In this document: piece after piece, positions 42,201 to 55,176 of the stretch
Layout: the number at the start of each line of letters is the position of its first letter
Position numbering within the stretch: the first letter of the stretch is position 1
Assembly (NCBI GenBank): GCA_010015655.1
Contig: ML976715.1
Span: forward strand, 338,496-402,495
Reading direction: 5' to 3'
DNA: 64,000 bases
Origin: Bimuria novae-zelandiae CBS 107.79
Taxonomy: Eukaryota; Ascomycota; Dothideomycetes; Pleosporales; Didymosphaeriaceae
Made by a program: the position numbers and the translations under genes
The notes under the pieces: model-generated
The model's database searches: none
Told to the model about the DNA's origin: nothing
The model's input: the letters and a program-made list of their open reading frames with translations, nothing else

Positions 42201-44940
42201 ACATCACAAACCTGGCGATGCACTTTGAGTGATGGTGGATGAAAAGGCGGTGGACCTGGGCGGGGTACTTCCTTGCCTCGGCAGCTGCGCTGGATCGCGA
42301 CTTGTGCCAGCCTCGGCTGAAGGCGTCGTGACTGGTGCTGTCATACAAGATGGAGGCCACGGACGCCATCTGGTGTCGATGCAACCTTTGACTTGGTTTC
42401 AGACCCTCAGCGCCGTGTTTCCTCGTTGTACTGTGTCCATTCTCCTCCTCGTGTCCGCCGTCCACCAGCCGGGGACTCCCTGCCGGACGCTGTTCGATTC
42501 GACGCATTCAGCAGGACTGGCGTTTTGCCCTCGCACCTGACCGCCGTCTCAACATCCCGCTGCGTTACGGGAGGCGCTCGGGTGCTCCTACCGTCGTGAT
42601 GTTTTGTTCTGGAAAGGGGAGGAGCATTGCTGTCGTAAACATGTCCGGCAGCGCTTCCAATGGGACAGGACGACGTCAAGTATAGTTCCATCTTCCCACA
42701 TGTCGAATTCGCAGTTCCACGACAGTCGGCCCTCCGATCTGCACCGCCCTGCATCCATCGCCTACCCGTCACCGTCTCGACCTGGCTTCAACGTCTTCCG
42801 CCACGCTAGAATGCAGCATGGTTGGACTCAATGCCTCGGGCGGCATACGAAAATAAGAACGGTCCGGGTGACATCTGTATCACGGGACGGTGCTTGCGGA
42901 CATCCCGCCAACTTGGGTGTGTGCGATCCGCTACCCGAAAGTGAGCCTTCATCGTCGGGGGTTCAACGTACAGGTCACCGCACAACACAGATCACGAACC
43001 TGCCATTCGAGTCGGTGAGGACCCTTGCCAGCTGCTGTGCCTCATATTCTCTGCAAGGCTCGATTAAGCCCTATCCGGAATTTGCCTTTGCATAGCCTGT
43101 GCCTTCTTCCTCAATACGCGAGCACGAAGACGCCTCCCGCAATGTACTACACCCACTGAACCTGGTATATGGATCCGTATCCCGCATCGTCGCCTTGAAA
43201 TTTCTTAATCTAGTTATCAATGAACTCTCTTTGGCCAAGCAGCTTCCCCGCTCCAATTCCAGCTCGAACGGGTGTATTACCAGGGTCAATCAACCTTGTC
43301 ACTAGAAATGTATCGAGCTCGTACACAGCATCGTGCTCAAATTTGACCGCTCTTTTCTTACTCGGAAATGAGCGACGAATCCAGGACGACCCCTCAACAG
43401 AACACATCCTCACCTACGGTGCTGAGACTTCTCTAGATGCCAGCTTGCCTATCACTGAATGTTTGTTTGTACATGATTCCAAGCAATCTGCGATTTTCAA
43501 ACAGTGGGGATTATCTTTGACGCACAGTAGGATGTTAACTGAGAATCTGTGCATTTTAGCACTCACTTTGTGCATCGCCAATGCGACACAATATCCAATC
43601 TCAACTAAACAGGCACAGGTTTTCAGACATGCTGGTTCTCGTCCTCGCCATACTTGCAGTCTTTACAACGTCAACCCTCGGTATACATGTGAAAGCTGGC
43701 GAATTAACTAAATTTTCAACGTTAGAAACCGGTCAATTATGTCAGAATGTCATTGACACACTTTCCGTCGGCTTGGTATCATAGTCTATGCGAGCGTACC
43801 ATTTCGGTTTGACAAGAAGCGATCGCTACGCAACATTGGTCTGCCATGATGCGAAACCGTTCGAAATAAAACATGCCCGTCTCTTCGGCTGTCTTCAACA
43901 TGGTATCGGCCATCTCATCATGTTCCTCTTGGGTTCAATCTTCGTGCCAAAACAGCCTGAAAGTCTATTTCATTGCTCAGCATCACGCGGGCCGAAGAGC
44001 CTCAATCAGCCTGTCCCTGGACCAAGCCCCCTCTAACGGACCGTGTTTCCACAGAATGAGTATTAGTATTGCACCAGTCAAAGAACGTGGATATCCGCGC
44101 ATTACGCTTCTTGTCACCAGATGTGGACATGCCGCACGCGTCACACTATCGATTCGTGTTGTACCATTCCTGTTTCGCACCAGCGCAGAAATACACTTTG
44201 ACATATCGTTGTCACACCCAAATGGAAGTAGTCCAACCTACCTCTGACATGGCAAACCAAATCCCAACCACGCAAGAAAGTATTGACTGATTCATCAGAG
44301 AGCACGGTCGAAATTTTCCTGCCAGAGCGCCAGAAGACCGCTCATGATCGCCACTGGGATGTAGAAGCGTCTATGCCAATCGACACCCTTCGCTTTCAGC
44401 AGGCAAGTCACGACCATCATCACACTGTTGCGCCTCGGTGCTTGGTTTGTTTTATTCAGCGTCGCTATAATACGCTATACAGCTGATTCACCATTTGCTT
44501 TCCCCGTCTTCACTCAGATGAATACTGGAAAACCTTCCGATCTTCTTCAATCACTCCTGCAAGACTTAGAGCCGGAAGCTAGCCTTTCCGCGTTCGAAGA
44601 GGCACAATATTATCGCTAGCTGCACTTGTATTTGGCGTCTTATTGTATCAGTTTCCAGACACCGTCCAATAATTCGGTGGGGCTACTATAGCAACCAGAT
44701 CACTAATCATGATCGCCCGGATGCACGGGCCTGGCTTTCCCCGGCGGAACTCTTTCCGCGGAGGCATCTTGCAAAGACCGTTCACTTATTTTCCTGACGG
44801 AGGGAAACTAGTACGCATATCGTGAAGCCTAATTTTCCAAAAACATCTAGCTTTCCCTATCAAAGCTATTTCGATGGTTTGGCAAAGAAGAAATGCGACC
44901 TACAGTATCCATCAGGTTTCGAAGGTATTTGATCGACAGC
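39263..44940. other. Long region without convincing genes
   Basis: About 5.7 kb. The left part (39.6-42.6 kb) is GC-rich with many overlapping frames on both strands, none longer than about 190 codons and none with a recognisable domain. Near 43630-43785 an ATG frame gives a 51-residue peptide with a signal-like start (MLVLVLAILAVFTTSTLG). It could be the first exon of a small secreted protein, but no continuation could be proven. From 44.6 kb the sequence becomes AT-rich towards element C. Confidence 0.35.
43630..43785 (+). CDS. Possible small secreted peptide or first exon
   Basis: A 51-codon frame begins MLVLVLAILAVFTTSTLG, a good signal peptide with a plausible cleavage after LG, followed by a short hydrophilic part with one Cys (GQLCQNV). 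No homologue is recognised. Length and isolation make it doubtful; it might continue in a downstream exon. Given only as a candidate. Confidence 0.22.
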
Positions 44941-44942
44941 TA

Positions 44943-44992
44943 ACGTGTTTTACAAGCGAGTGTGCATTACAAGCGGTGCGCACCCCACCAAC
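44943..44992 (+). repeat. Left terminal inverted repeat of element C
   Basis: 50 bp with two 17-bp units of the type ACAAGCGAGTGCGCATT, the second missing one base. It is shorter than the right end. Confidence 0.85.
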
Positions 44993-45021
44993 TTTTCGCA
45001 ACGCGTGAACTTCTACCTACT

Positions 45022-46671
45022 ATAGCACCCCTAATTAAAGCCTAGCCAGCTTTTTATAAGGTTAATATACACCTTGCTATATTAGCTCTTTAGTAAAACT
45101 AATTTTAAAGTAAGGTAGTTACTATATAGATATTTAATATCTTTTAAGATATATTCTACTACTAACGCGCTAATAAGTCTACCTAACGTAATTATTAGCC
45201 TAGCTTAAAGAAGTTTACCTAGCTAGAAGAGGAGGTAATTATTAGGTATATACTTAGCCTAGACTAGCGTGGATTTGCGCCTACGGACGTGGCTATACGT
45301 AATATAGCTAATAAGCTACTTATTATGCGCGGCGGAGGCTAGGTTAGTGTCTACTAGCTACGTAATTTTATTAAGCGTATAAATAGCCTTATAACGCGAT
45401 TTAATTAAGTATATAATAAGTAAAGAGCATTATATAAGAATCTTATATTAATTAAGAGCTAGTTCGAGCTTATAAAATAAATAAAGACTAAATATAGTAT
45501 TTGTAATAAAGGCATTTATAATTTTAATAAAATTAGCTTTATAATAGGCAAGATTATAACTTCGCTTATTATAACAGGGTTAGAGAGAAGAGGCTGGCTA
45601 AAGACTATTTAGCTAAATAATTATAAGTGTATAATAGTAATTTAAAAAATTAATACTACTAGCTAGGCTATCCTACTATTTATTATTTTTACTAGCTAGC
45701 ACTACTTATTTACTTAGTATAAAAAGAATATTTTACGCGACTAGGCTATTATTATTAGTAATAATAGCTAAATAATTAATAAAATTAGAGTTAAGTAGCT
45801 AAAGTACTTTATTAAGTATATAAAAAGTAAAATAGTTAGGGCGCGTTAGCTACTTATTCTTAACAATTATAAGAGCTACTACACTTTTAAGTTTTAAGAG
45901 CTCTTTAAGGAAAATAATATCTTTATGCTTTATATACTACTATACTTATCTTATTTATTATAGCTACTTAATATTAATTATTTCTTACTAGTAAAGCGCG
46001 CGTATAGCTACTAAATTAAAAGCCTAATATATAATTATATTAACTATATTATAAAACTTAAATTTTTATTAGCCTTTAGAGTAGCCTTCGAGCGATTATT
46101 TATAATAACTAATCTTTACTGAGCTTTTTAAGACGCAGGCCTTATTCCTCTTTAGCTAAATATTATTTTATTAAAACTAAATATATAGCTCTATACGCCT
46201 ACTCCTTTAGCTACTATAGTAAACACTTTTTAAAAGACTTAATTACTAAGTAACGTATATAAGCTTAATATTTAATTAATATTAATACATAATCGCGTGT
46301 AATAGCATAAGAGCTTATTATTAGCTTTAACTATTAAAGTAATTAGCTAGCTTAAAAAGCGGGTAAAAGTAATAATACTTTTAGCTAAGCTAATGCGCGA
46401 TTAAATTACTAGCTTTAAAAGAGCTAATAAGGTAATAATAAAGCGTAGGTAGCGTAAGAAGAAGTAGATATAAAAGTAAAAGACTTTAATAAAGAAAAAA
46501 GGAGAAGATATACTTACTTAAAAAGTAGCTAACTAGTAGATAGAGCGTGAACAGCGTTAAGGTGGGAAGCAATTAGGCCGCAGCCACTAGGCTCTGGCGC
46601 GCTGCAAGCGGTGCAGAGAGACTAGGCACAACTTACGCACGTGTAAAAAAGATACTTTAGATATTAATTAA
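45022..46671 (+). pseudogene. Degenerate pogo-type transposase of element C
   Basis: The frame starts at an ATA where homologues have ATG (then APLIKA), so even the start codon carries a G-to-A change. Recognisable pieces are LEEEVIIRYILSLD, RGFAPTDVAIRNIANKLL, FIKRINSLITRFN, GLERRG, the DDE-domain segment LILNNYKSYYTF with Asn for Asp, and the tail CRETRHNLRTCKKD, a CCHC knuckle with Gly changed to Arg. Dozens of TAA/TAG codons interrupt it. RIP on both strands explains nearly all lesions. The element cannot make its own transposase. Confidence 0.82.
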
Positions 46672-46740
46672 TCCATCTTATTAATATCTATATATTATCT
46701 CTTAACGTGGTTGAGATATTTGCATATAGAGGTGTATGAA

Positions 46741-46825
46741 GTTGGTGGGGTGCGCACTCGCTTGTAATGCGCACTTGCTTGTAATGCGCACTCGCTTGTA
46801 ATGCGCACTCGCTTGTAAAACACGT
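46741..46825 (-). repeat. Right terminal inverted repeat of element C, four 17-bp units
   Basis: 85 bp. Read inward from the right end it has four consecutive 17-bp units of the type ACAAGCGAGTGCGCATT, nearly identical to each other, before the shared inner sequence. It has two units more than the left end. Confidence 0.87.
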
Positions 46826-46827
46826 TA

Positions 46828-49800
46828 AGCTTTCATCCCAATCGTGAAACGCTTCATCTAAGAAAAGCTCCAGTGAATCAACAAACGAACATACTTACTA
46901 AATTTACTCACAAGCCAAGGCCTGCTCTGAAGGCACCTTTTTGGCCTTTTCTCCCACTACTTCAAATTTCAACAACCAGAGTCTCAAAAATCCTCGGAGA
47001 GGCACAGATCCCACAGCTGCGTTGACGTCATGTGATCTCGAGCGCCCAGGTGGAATACTGCTCGCTGGGGTAAGCTGGTTTTGGCGTAGTTCTGCTTGAT
47101 AATTGCCTTATCTCAGCGAGGAATAATTGCCTCACCACCTGCTGCTGCCCCTGGGTAAATCGAATTTGGCGCCTGCCGCAGGTTTTTCCCTACAGCAGTC
47201 ATGTCGTGGCCTTGAGACAGGCTGAGCGCCAAGAGTCTCGTTGCCGATAGGGCCGGTGTCCAGGTGGCTCGTATACTATTCAAGGCTTCTTGGAACACTT
47301 GGTTCGGCCCGTAAAGCACACACGGCGACTTCTTGCAGATCCGCTAATCTACTCTACTCAGGACTAATCCCGGCAAACAACTGTCGTTGTTGAACGACGA
47401 TGACCAGCATTGGCATGATCTGTGAAACTGTTCATGCCGTGTTTCTCCGGACCACGAACTCCTGCCTTTTTGCTACAATCTCAAGACGCGAAACATGAAT
47501 GCTGAGTGCGTTAATAGACACAAAAGCGTCATTGTAATCAAAACGTCCAGACGCCCACAAGGAACCACCACGTTTCTCGGATTGCAGAATGGCTAACGCG
47601 TTGCACTTCACACAAGCAGCTCCTCGACGAAAAGTCGATCCTTTGCAACCTTCTAGATTCTACCCTTACAAAAGGAGGCCTGCAGTAGGTCACGCGAGGT
47701 GTAGCTCCGTCATACCAACGTATGGTCTTGTTCGTGTCCGCGACGTTGGCCCAACTGCCCCTTCGAGACTGAACGATCACCATTGGCACGGGATTTGCGG
47801 AGCCTCACTGGTGCGTTAGACCCTGTCGCGGGTTCCCTCACACCAGCTGGTGGCCCACACTCACCGGACAAGAACACGAAGCGCTACTTGAAGCCAAACC
47901 TACAACCACGTACTACACCACGCTACAGGCACGCCATCCTTAAGCCCACAAGTCATCTATCAGGGCTCCTTGACTCCACAGGCGCCAGTGGCAAAATTCT
48001 CTTGGCGTATGTCAATTGCAGGGTAGTTCGTCCTGTGCAAACCCGGACATTTTGTATCTCCAGATCGCGCGTTCCTGGAGCTAAGCACACGACAAGTCGC
48101 GCCAGTCCAACCTATTGATGTGACTGCAGCACGCTACGTAGCTCACTGATCTAGAATGACGGTACAACTTTCCGTACTTGGATTCCTGACAGCTAGCCAA
48201 TTTGCTATCAGCGGTCCGGGTCTGTCTCAGACCGCAGGTCGCGAATTTAATTCCTTTCACTCGGCTACACTTGCCATTGCTCGAAGCCCTAGGTCACCGT
48301 GGTACCTGACTACTACATGTCCTTCGCGACCGCGGTTAGGAGTTCTTAGGCGCCGAATGACAAATGTGAGTAATTCAACGAGTCACACATATAGGTCTGA
48401 CAAGTCCATACAAACGGACGCCAATCTGAATTTTGCAAGAAATCCAAATCTTGCAATCATTTCAGTCCAGACAAAGTCTCTGTCGGTTGTCTCCTTTCTG
48501 CGGCGCTCTTAATATCGAGGACATGCATATGATGCGTAACGTACCCACACTTGATTCAAAGCAGACCGGACTACACCGGCATGTTAGCTTGTACTATCTA
48601 ACCTCCACAGCAGCGTACCCAAGTCTCAAACTTGGGGACTGCTCGTATTATGCACGTATGATGCATGGTCGCCTAGCAGTAGCACCAAAAATCTGTCGGA
48701 CTAATCCATTCGATTGGAAAACAAGCGATGTGCGCCACAGCTGCTCAAACTTCCTCCGATGACCCTCTACCACCAAAATTCTATAAGCATACATCTCTCG
48801 GCTGCATATGAGGTATGGGCATCCCTTGCAGAGCTTGCAGTCGAGACTCTTCCCTGTTTGAGCGCTAAAATGATGAGCTGAGCCCGGCTACTGAAGAGAA
48901 ATGGTGGCGGGTATCAGGGTCTAAGATTGTGGCTTGTTAATGAAGCCAATCAGGCGAAGACTGCTATCAGCAGGCCGAGGTCATACAACAGGTAACATGG
49001 CGGTCGGTTACACCGCACGCAACATGTGAGAACCACTGTACCCAGCATCCGCCGATGCAGGCCGACCCTCAGTCCTTTGGAATTGATATACAGCGGGGTA
49101 GCTTTGACGTTTGAGGACCCTACCCCTCACACGCTGCATCCCCATTCTGCCTCCAGCCCCTGCATTAGCAGGAAATGGTCGTGAGGTAAAGCGCAGCGCC
49201 GAAGATAGTTTGCTGCGCGATGGGGCAAGAAGTAAGACATGCTCTAGGGCTTACTCTCGAGGGATAGTGGTCTTGTCCCATGGCAATGGTCCGGATTATC
49301 ATTCGTTGCATCATTTAGAAGTGCGAGTGGTCGACCTTTGGGACGATGAAACTAGCTGGTTTGTCGCTGATGATTCTGTCTCTTCATCCGAAACATTCGG
49401 TCAGCCATACTCGTATTGGCAACTGCTTCCTGCCTACACGACACTAGTAGGAGCAACCGAAAGCTGTTCACATGCGATGGGAGTAAGACCGTAGCAGAAC
49501 AAAGCTATCCATACAGTTGCAGGGCCGCGATATAGCCGGGTATGTGAGGTTTCAGAAGCCGAACAATTGGCGGGCTGGATATTCATCCGACATCGCAGTC
49601 TAACTCTGTAAGCTGAGCGTTCAGCTTCTGCGGTCAAGAGGACCAGACTGGATATACGGTAGCACGGACTGCGTCTTCACTGCGAAGACAAGCAGGCTTC
49701 GTTGAATGCGTTTGGAGACTGATATTATACGTCTTCGTCTGATAGTAGGTATATACTCGGTTGGGTGTGAGTAGAATCAGGGCTGCAAACTATTCTGAGA

Positions 49801-52672
49801 GAGCTGCACGGTGTCATCCTCGTAATCACGCTGCAGGAGAATTTTGTCTGCGAGGGCTTAGAGTAGAGTTACCCCACTGTTCCCCGGAGGACTACGTAGA
49901 GCACATGGACGCCTCTGGTAGAAGGAATAATTTCAAAATGTGGCTTTGACGTTGAACGTGTTGGAGCTAGCTAAGACTGTGAGGGTATTCTTCCAAGCTT
50001 CCTCTAGGACAAAGTGTAGACTTCGAGAGCTGTTCGGGCACGAGAACTACTCCTGAGTTTCCCTTAAGCGTTCACAAGCTAGGGATACTGCATCGCGCCT
50101 CATACCTCTCGTCACCAGTCTTGCCTGCTCAGGTAGCTAGAATTTGCATATAAAAGGTCGTACAATACCACACCGATCAAAAACCTTCAGAACAACTTTT
50201 ATACATATCTTTTATTGCAGAGCGGCGTGGCAATTACAAATGAATAACCCGCAGGGCAAGTTTACATATTATCCATGTTGGATAGACTGACGGACTGTAC
50301 AGATCGTGAGTTAGTTTACTTTGGGATGGCATTGAGCATATATATCTGGTACGCACTTATAGCGCGCTTGGATGCGGGAGGAGAGAAGTAGTAAAGACTC
50401 AAACAGCGCCTTATAAATGTCTACACTGTGTATCTGCGAGTGTCAAGCGCGAGACATGCGTGTCTAAGCTGAGACTGCGTCGTCTCGATTTCGCCCCGAC
50501 GCTGCTGTGTATCACAGCTGACGTATTAAGATGTTAATTCCGCACAGTTTAGCCCCACTTAAGTCTCGTGTATCAAACGATTGTATTTCTTAATCTTGCT
50601 GTAACGTCTGGCACGGTCGGTGAGCGGTAGGCGGTTTTGGTTTGCGAATGGATGGGTGCGAGGGCTTCGTATGCGCACGGTCTGGCCTGGGACGGGTATT
50701 TCGAAGAAGAGTGTTAACGGTGGCATTTTAGGAGTGCGGAGACGAAGTTTAAAAATAAAATGGCGAGGTTTGTAGTTCTTGTGGCTGTATTGGTGGGCTT
50801 GTGCGGAGCGTTTGCATGGGTCAGGCGAAGAGCTATAGTAATATAGTGAAGAAGTCGTGGCGCGTGTACATGGCTTCTTCGGGATATCCGCGTAAAAGTA
50901 GCGGCTAGTTATTGCTAATATGTTGTGAGCGAGAGAAAACGGCTTAGTTAGGCTGAATGGATTTCTTGGAGCGTCGTTATGTTGAACATGGTGATATCTC
51001 ACGGATCCCAGGCACACTTAATTCGAGCATCTTTCTTAGCTGAAGGAGGATATTTCGATTATAAAAACCTCCTTGACAGCAACCCTCTTGGGGACTTTCT
51101 ACCTGCCTTATACAGCCTTTGTAGACTATTTCTCTCTCTCTCTCTCTCCCCTATAAAGTATTCTTGTAAAGTTGATTAAATACATACTTTAGAGATGAGA
51201 TCCCGCTCCTTCAATATCCATGCTATAGGATTCTAACCCAATAGAAAGAAAACCGCACCGTTGAACCCACGCACATTACTATAATTAGCACGAAACTAAG
51301 AGAGGTGTGTCCTACGCCCCGATAAATACACCTATAGCGATCTTAATAACAAGTAAACTCTTCAGCGACGCGGGATAAGAAGCCTCACAAGACTAGCGAA
51401 AGCAACTAGCCAAGACGCATTATCCACGCCTAACTCTGGAAACACTCCCCCTCGCACATAGAACCTTACAAGAAATACAACCTAACTATAAGCCTCCTTT
51501 CCGAATTTAAGTCAAGGCTTGTGATCCCAGTTATCCAGACCAACACCCGCTGGGTCTGGGATAGCGCAGAAGAGATTGTTATAATAGTAGTAGATATTAG
51601 AAGCTTTTTCTTATGTAACGGTGTGCTCGGACTACTTAAGGATTTAAATAGCGTCCCTGAAGGCTGTCTAGCGCCATGGCGGCGTTTAGAAATTGGCTTA
51701 CTTTTGGCAGCTGCTCGTCTATCTATACCATACCTTCTTATAGAAGACTAATATTGTTCTTCCTCTTTTCCCAAATGGTATGCTCTCTCCCTAAAGGTTT
51801 TTTCTAACCCACTTAATTGATCTCCACCGAAGTAGATAAGAACCTTATACCACGTATTAACCTTTAAACTACATAAATCACTCTATATACTCTATAACTA
51901 CCCATTCCACAAACGTTGAACCTGGGCCTATTTGCGCAGCGCGAAAAAAAAAAGGTTACTTCTAGCACACAGTACAGTACAGACGCCTCCGTCTTAAGTA
52001 GTCTTCTTATACGCCCTAGAAAGTTATTTATTAGTTGCGTAAAAATCTTCCCTTGCGCTATTTCTACCTAACTGCTGTAAACCCCTCCCTCAACAGCGCG
52101 CTAGAACCCATGTACCTGCTTTTAATGGTTCATTCCCTATTACTTATAACATGGTGGGGAGATTTATTAGAAAGACTTCTCCGCGTTGCTGAAACTTCTA
52201 TGAACGGGAAGAAAAAGGTTTACTCTGGTTGGTAAGACGACGAGCACACGAAACGCATTTTTATTTATGGATTACACGTTTTTTGTGCAGTTGAGTGAGG
52301 TAAACCTTGGGAGGATAATGTTGTAAAACGGTTTGTGAGAGAAAGAGGATAGAAAGGGTAGGGTAAAGGCGGTGAAAGCGAGGCTCCCTCCAGAATTTTG
52401 ATAAGACCTTTCCTCGCATACGCGTCGGCACGCCATCATTGCACAAAAGCAGGATTTTAGTATCACTATCGTTTACTCTGTGAACGGGCATCCACCTGCA
52501 GAGAAGCTACGAGGATAAAATGCAAACTCGAAAGGGTAATGTTATATAAATACGAGTAGATACAGAGGCAGAGGCAGAGACAGTGTTGAGCTCTACTGGC
52601 TCCTGGAGACTCTGACAGTATGCAACTCCGCGTAGCAGCCACGAAAGATTTCGTCCAATGCGGAAGTAATCG
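46828..52672. other. Long region without convincing genes
   Basis: About 5.8 kb to the right of element C. No frame has a recognisable domain. Isolated items are a TATA-like TATAAAAG at 50149-50156 with only tiny frames downstream, and a TC dinucleotide run at about 51131-51147. A moderately AT-rich stretch at 51.2-52.2 kb may be old transposon debris, but no ends or motifs were found. The final part before 52673 is 3' flank of the transcription factor gene. Confidence 0.35.
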
Positions 52673-54384
52673 TCATAATTCCATCTTAACTGGAAACTCG
52701 GCTCCGGGATCCCCCACGCCGCGTTGTGTCCACGTCTTTTCCAGGTCGTTGCGAAACCGCGCAACTTGATTCCATCTCATCAAATCCCACCTGCGTCTTA
52801 GCTCGTTCCGCGTAAGCTGCACATGCTCCGGCGTCGCCATGAAAAAGCCAATCGAATACAAGGGCCAGTTCCCGATGAAGCACGACGCCCACGCGTCGTC
52901 GTGTGCGTAGCTCTGTATGATTTGCGTGGCTTTGAGGATCTGCCAGCTCTCAGGGTGGGCGGGGAGCGGTGGGCGTGAATGTGTTGCTTCCACCGAAGAG
53001 TGCAGGCCATGCGCGTTTTGCTCCTGGACGACCGGGGGAACAGACGGAGTAATGATTTGTTCAAGGAGTAAAGAGAGGAAGAGGATGAAGAGGTAGCTCG
53101 CGCTCTTGTAAAAGTCGTGTTTGCGATTCCTTTCCTCGGTGGGACCGAGTTCGTCGGTTTCTTGGTCGCATAGTACGAGGGCTTCCCAGACTTCGATTTC
53201 GTTCTTTAGTTCGGCGAGGGTTCGCTGGTCGTATGACACGACGCCCTGGTACATTTGCTTCAGTGTAAGAGCGAGTCTGAATAAACTGACAGGTACCCCT
53301 AGCACGGGGCTGTTCATCGCATTAGATTGCCCTGGGAAGACGCGAGATTGGTCGAGTAAGCGTTCCGCGCGTAACCAAAAGTCTAGGTCAAAGTTGTAAT
53401 CTAAGCGGTGGTTTGTTTCTTCGTCGGACCATAGACCGGTGGAAGCGAGGAAGATCTGGTAAAACACGCTTTCGACGGCTAGCCTATCGAACGGGGTGCT
53501 GATTGTGGGAGTCTGTCGGAATAGACGCAAGGCTAGGACGCGCATGGCTGCGTTTAGATGGCGAGGGATGTCAAAGTAGGTCCCTCTGCCTATGCACTGG
53601 TTGTCATCAACGACATGTTTCGGTGTAATAGCGCAGGTAGTCGGTAACTCACACCGTGAAGGTATAGCAGCATCATTGATGTCAAGAGGGTGTTGCAGCT
53701 TGCCGTTAATTCCGCGCGGGCGAGTACGTCCGACAACCCTCTCAAAGCTTTGGAGTAATACGTCAAAGCCAGCTCCTGCATCTTGCTGTTGGATTCGATG
53801 AAATGAAGGTTAGAGGCAGCATTGCAGAGCACGGAATATCGTACACTCTTCCACTCTCCCATCAGCCTTTGGATTTCTGACATCCAGCCATTGGAGAAGG
53901 CTGGATCGAGTCAGTATTCCAAGATTATTCTCTACACGTGGGACTGACCTGGATGAGAGTTTGGCAAGATTAAAGAATCGTAGTAGTGATTGACAAAATG
54001 CCGCGTGACTACACCTTCGAGATCGTGGGACATTGCTCCGTGAGCGACTGATTCTGAGAGGCGGAAAACAAGTGACGATTCCACGGCAGTGTCTTCTGGG
54101 CTTGATTCCTGGTCTCCAGATTTTGGGCTGGTGGCGTATCGAGACCTCTCGTGGTTGGCGTAGCGACGATCGACCAGGTCGGCCGATGTAGGCCAGAGGC
54201 ATGCGCGGTTCGACTGCGAACATCTCCCGCATATTGGTGACTTCTCGTCGCACTTCTTCCGGCGATTTCGACCTGCAGCACGTTACATTGCGCGAGCTTT
54301 GTTAGGCATACATCTGCTGCGCTTACAAGTCAGGCACCCAGTTTTCGTCCGTAGTTTTGCTGGACGGTGGGGTAAGTTGTTCAT
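52673..54384 (-). CDS. Zn2Cys6 fungal transcription factor
   Basis: A four-exon gene: 54327-54384, 53949-54272, 53653-53900 and 52673-53596, with GT-AG introns and continuous frame, giving 517 residues. Zn2Cys6 proteins are fungal DNA-binding regulators. The cluster is complete only after splicing exon 1 to exon 2: Cys at 17, 20, 27, 34, 37 and 44, with spacing C-x2-C-x6-C-x6-C-x2-C-x6-C (GCLTC, RNRRKKC, CGRC, ACLW). The rest is an alpha-helical fungal-specific transcription factor domain, for example HFVNHYYDSLILPN, TSMMLLYLHG and LALRLFRQTP. No homologue of known function can be named, and targets are unknown. It stands alone, with no metabolic cluster beside it. Confidence 0.88.
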
Positions 54385-55176
54385 GGTCAGAGCGCCCGTA
54401 GACATCACAGGTACGGACCCCGTCGAAATAAAAGTGAATTATATTTGTTTATTCTGGCGCGTGAGCGACTCAAAAAGGACATATTGGGTCGCGGCGAGGA
54501 TGCCGCCGTTGTGCAGCTATGGCAAGGGTGAAGGATAGGCTTTCGGCCTCGGGATGCAGCTTTTCGAGATTGTGATTCTAGATGCCACTAACACTAGCTC
54601 GGCTGCTAGTCTGATCACATTTCAAACTTTTTGGAATTGCGCTAGCTGCATGTATACCAAGTGGACAATCCTTCCTTGCCTTCGCATCCATCTCCATCAA
54701 TGTGCTAGTGAGTTCTTATGGCACATCCTCCCGAGACGTCGCAGTCGAGAAGACCTGAGACATGTCAGCGATGAAGATGATTACTTACCTTTGTTCAAGA
54801 TGCGAAAGGCCCTGAGTGATTACTCCGAGCTTGCATATTACTGTAAGCAGGACCACGCGCGCATGTCCCAGGAGTCCGTGGGGACCGGGGACCGGGGTCT
54901 AGCTAGACCCAGATAATACGCAGCTACGACCTATTCACATGAACAGCTTGCCCCGGTGCTCATATCTAGATCTAGAAGGACCCGAAACACTGCACGATCA
55001 AAGGTTTCATACCGTATGCAATGAAAAACTCGCCCATGGGTTAAACGCCCACAATGTCCTATACCCCGTCGACCACTGTTTGGTAGTAGGGAAATTCTCT
55101 CCATCCTTTTGTAGCGAGTACGTCACAGATGTACACCATATCCTGCACGATCGTGCTGCGTGTACTTGAACTTCCT
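54385..55176. promoter_or_regulatory. Upstream region of the Zn2Cys6 gene, with a palindrome
   Basis: 792 bp between the transcription factor start and the 3' end of the next minus-strand gene, so it contains the factor's promoter. A perfect 16-bp palindrome, GGGTCTAGCTAGACCC, lies at 54895-54910, directly after tandem GGGGACC repeats. Such symmetric GC-flanked sites could bind a dimeric regulator, but no binding is known. Confidence 0.4.

Larger units (their letters stand above)
44943..46825 (+). mobile_element. Pogo-like DNA transposon C, heavily RIP-degraded
   Basis: A 1,883-bp element flanked by TA (44941-44942 and 46826-46827). Its inverted ends share the outer sequence ACGTGTTTTACAAGCGAGTG and the inner CACCCCACCAAC. 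Between these lie reiterated 17-bp units, two on the left and four on the right. The interior is extremely AT-rich and carries a shattered pogo transposase on the plus strand. It belongs to a different subfamily from elements A and B, with other ends and a transposase tail carrying a CCHC-like knuckle. Confidence 0.87.

Noticed and set aside
39629..42600. Several 100-190 codon frames on both strands
   Set aside because: They overlap each other, use non-ATG starts in places, and show no family motif; likely chance frames in GC-rich DNA.
44237..44619. Possible small gene with a start MANQIPTTQESID and a downstream frame ending EEAQYYR
   Set aside because: Stops follow the start closely and no splice join keeps a frame open; a GC-AG intron was tried but gives a stop.
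44700..44790. GC-rich inverted-repeat-like segment resembling a tRNA or hairpin
   Set aside because: No cloverleaf with a T-loop GTTCRA box could be drawn; no tRNA gene was supported anywhere in the window.
51521..51751. 76-codon frame in an AT-rich stretch, possible transposon remnant
   Set aside because: No transposase, integrase or reverse transcriptase motif and no terminal repeats could be found.
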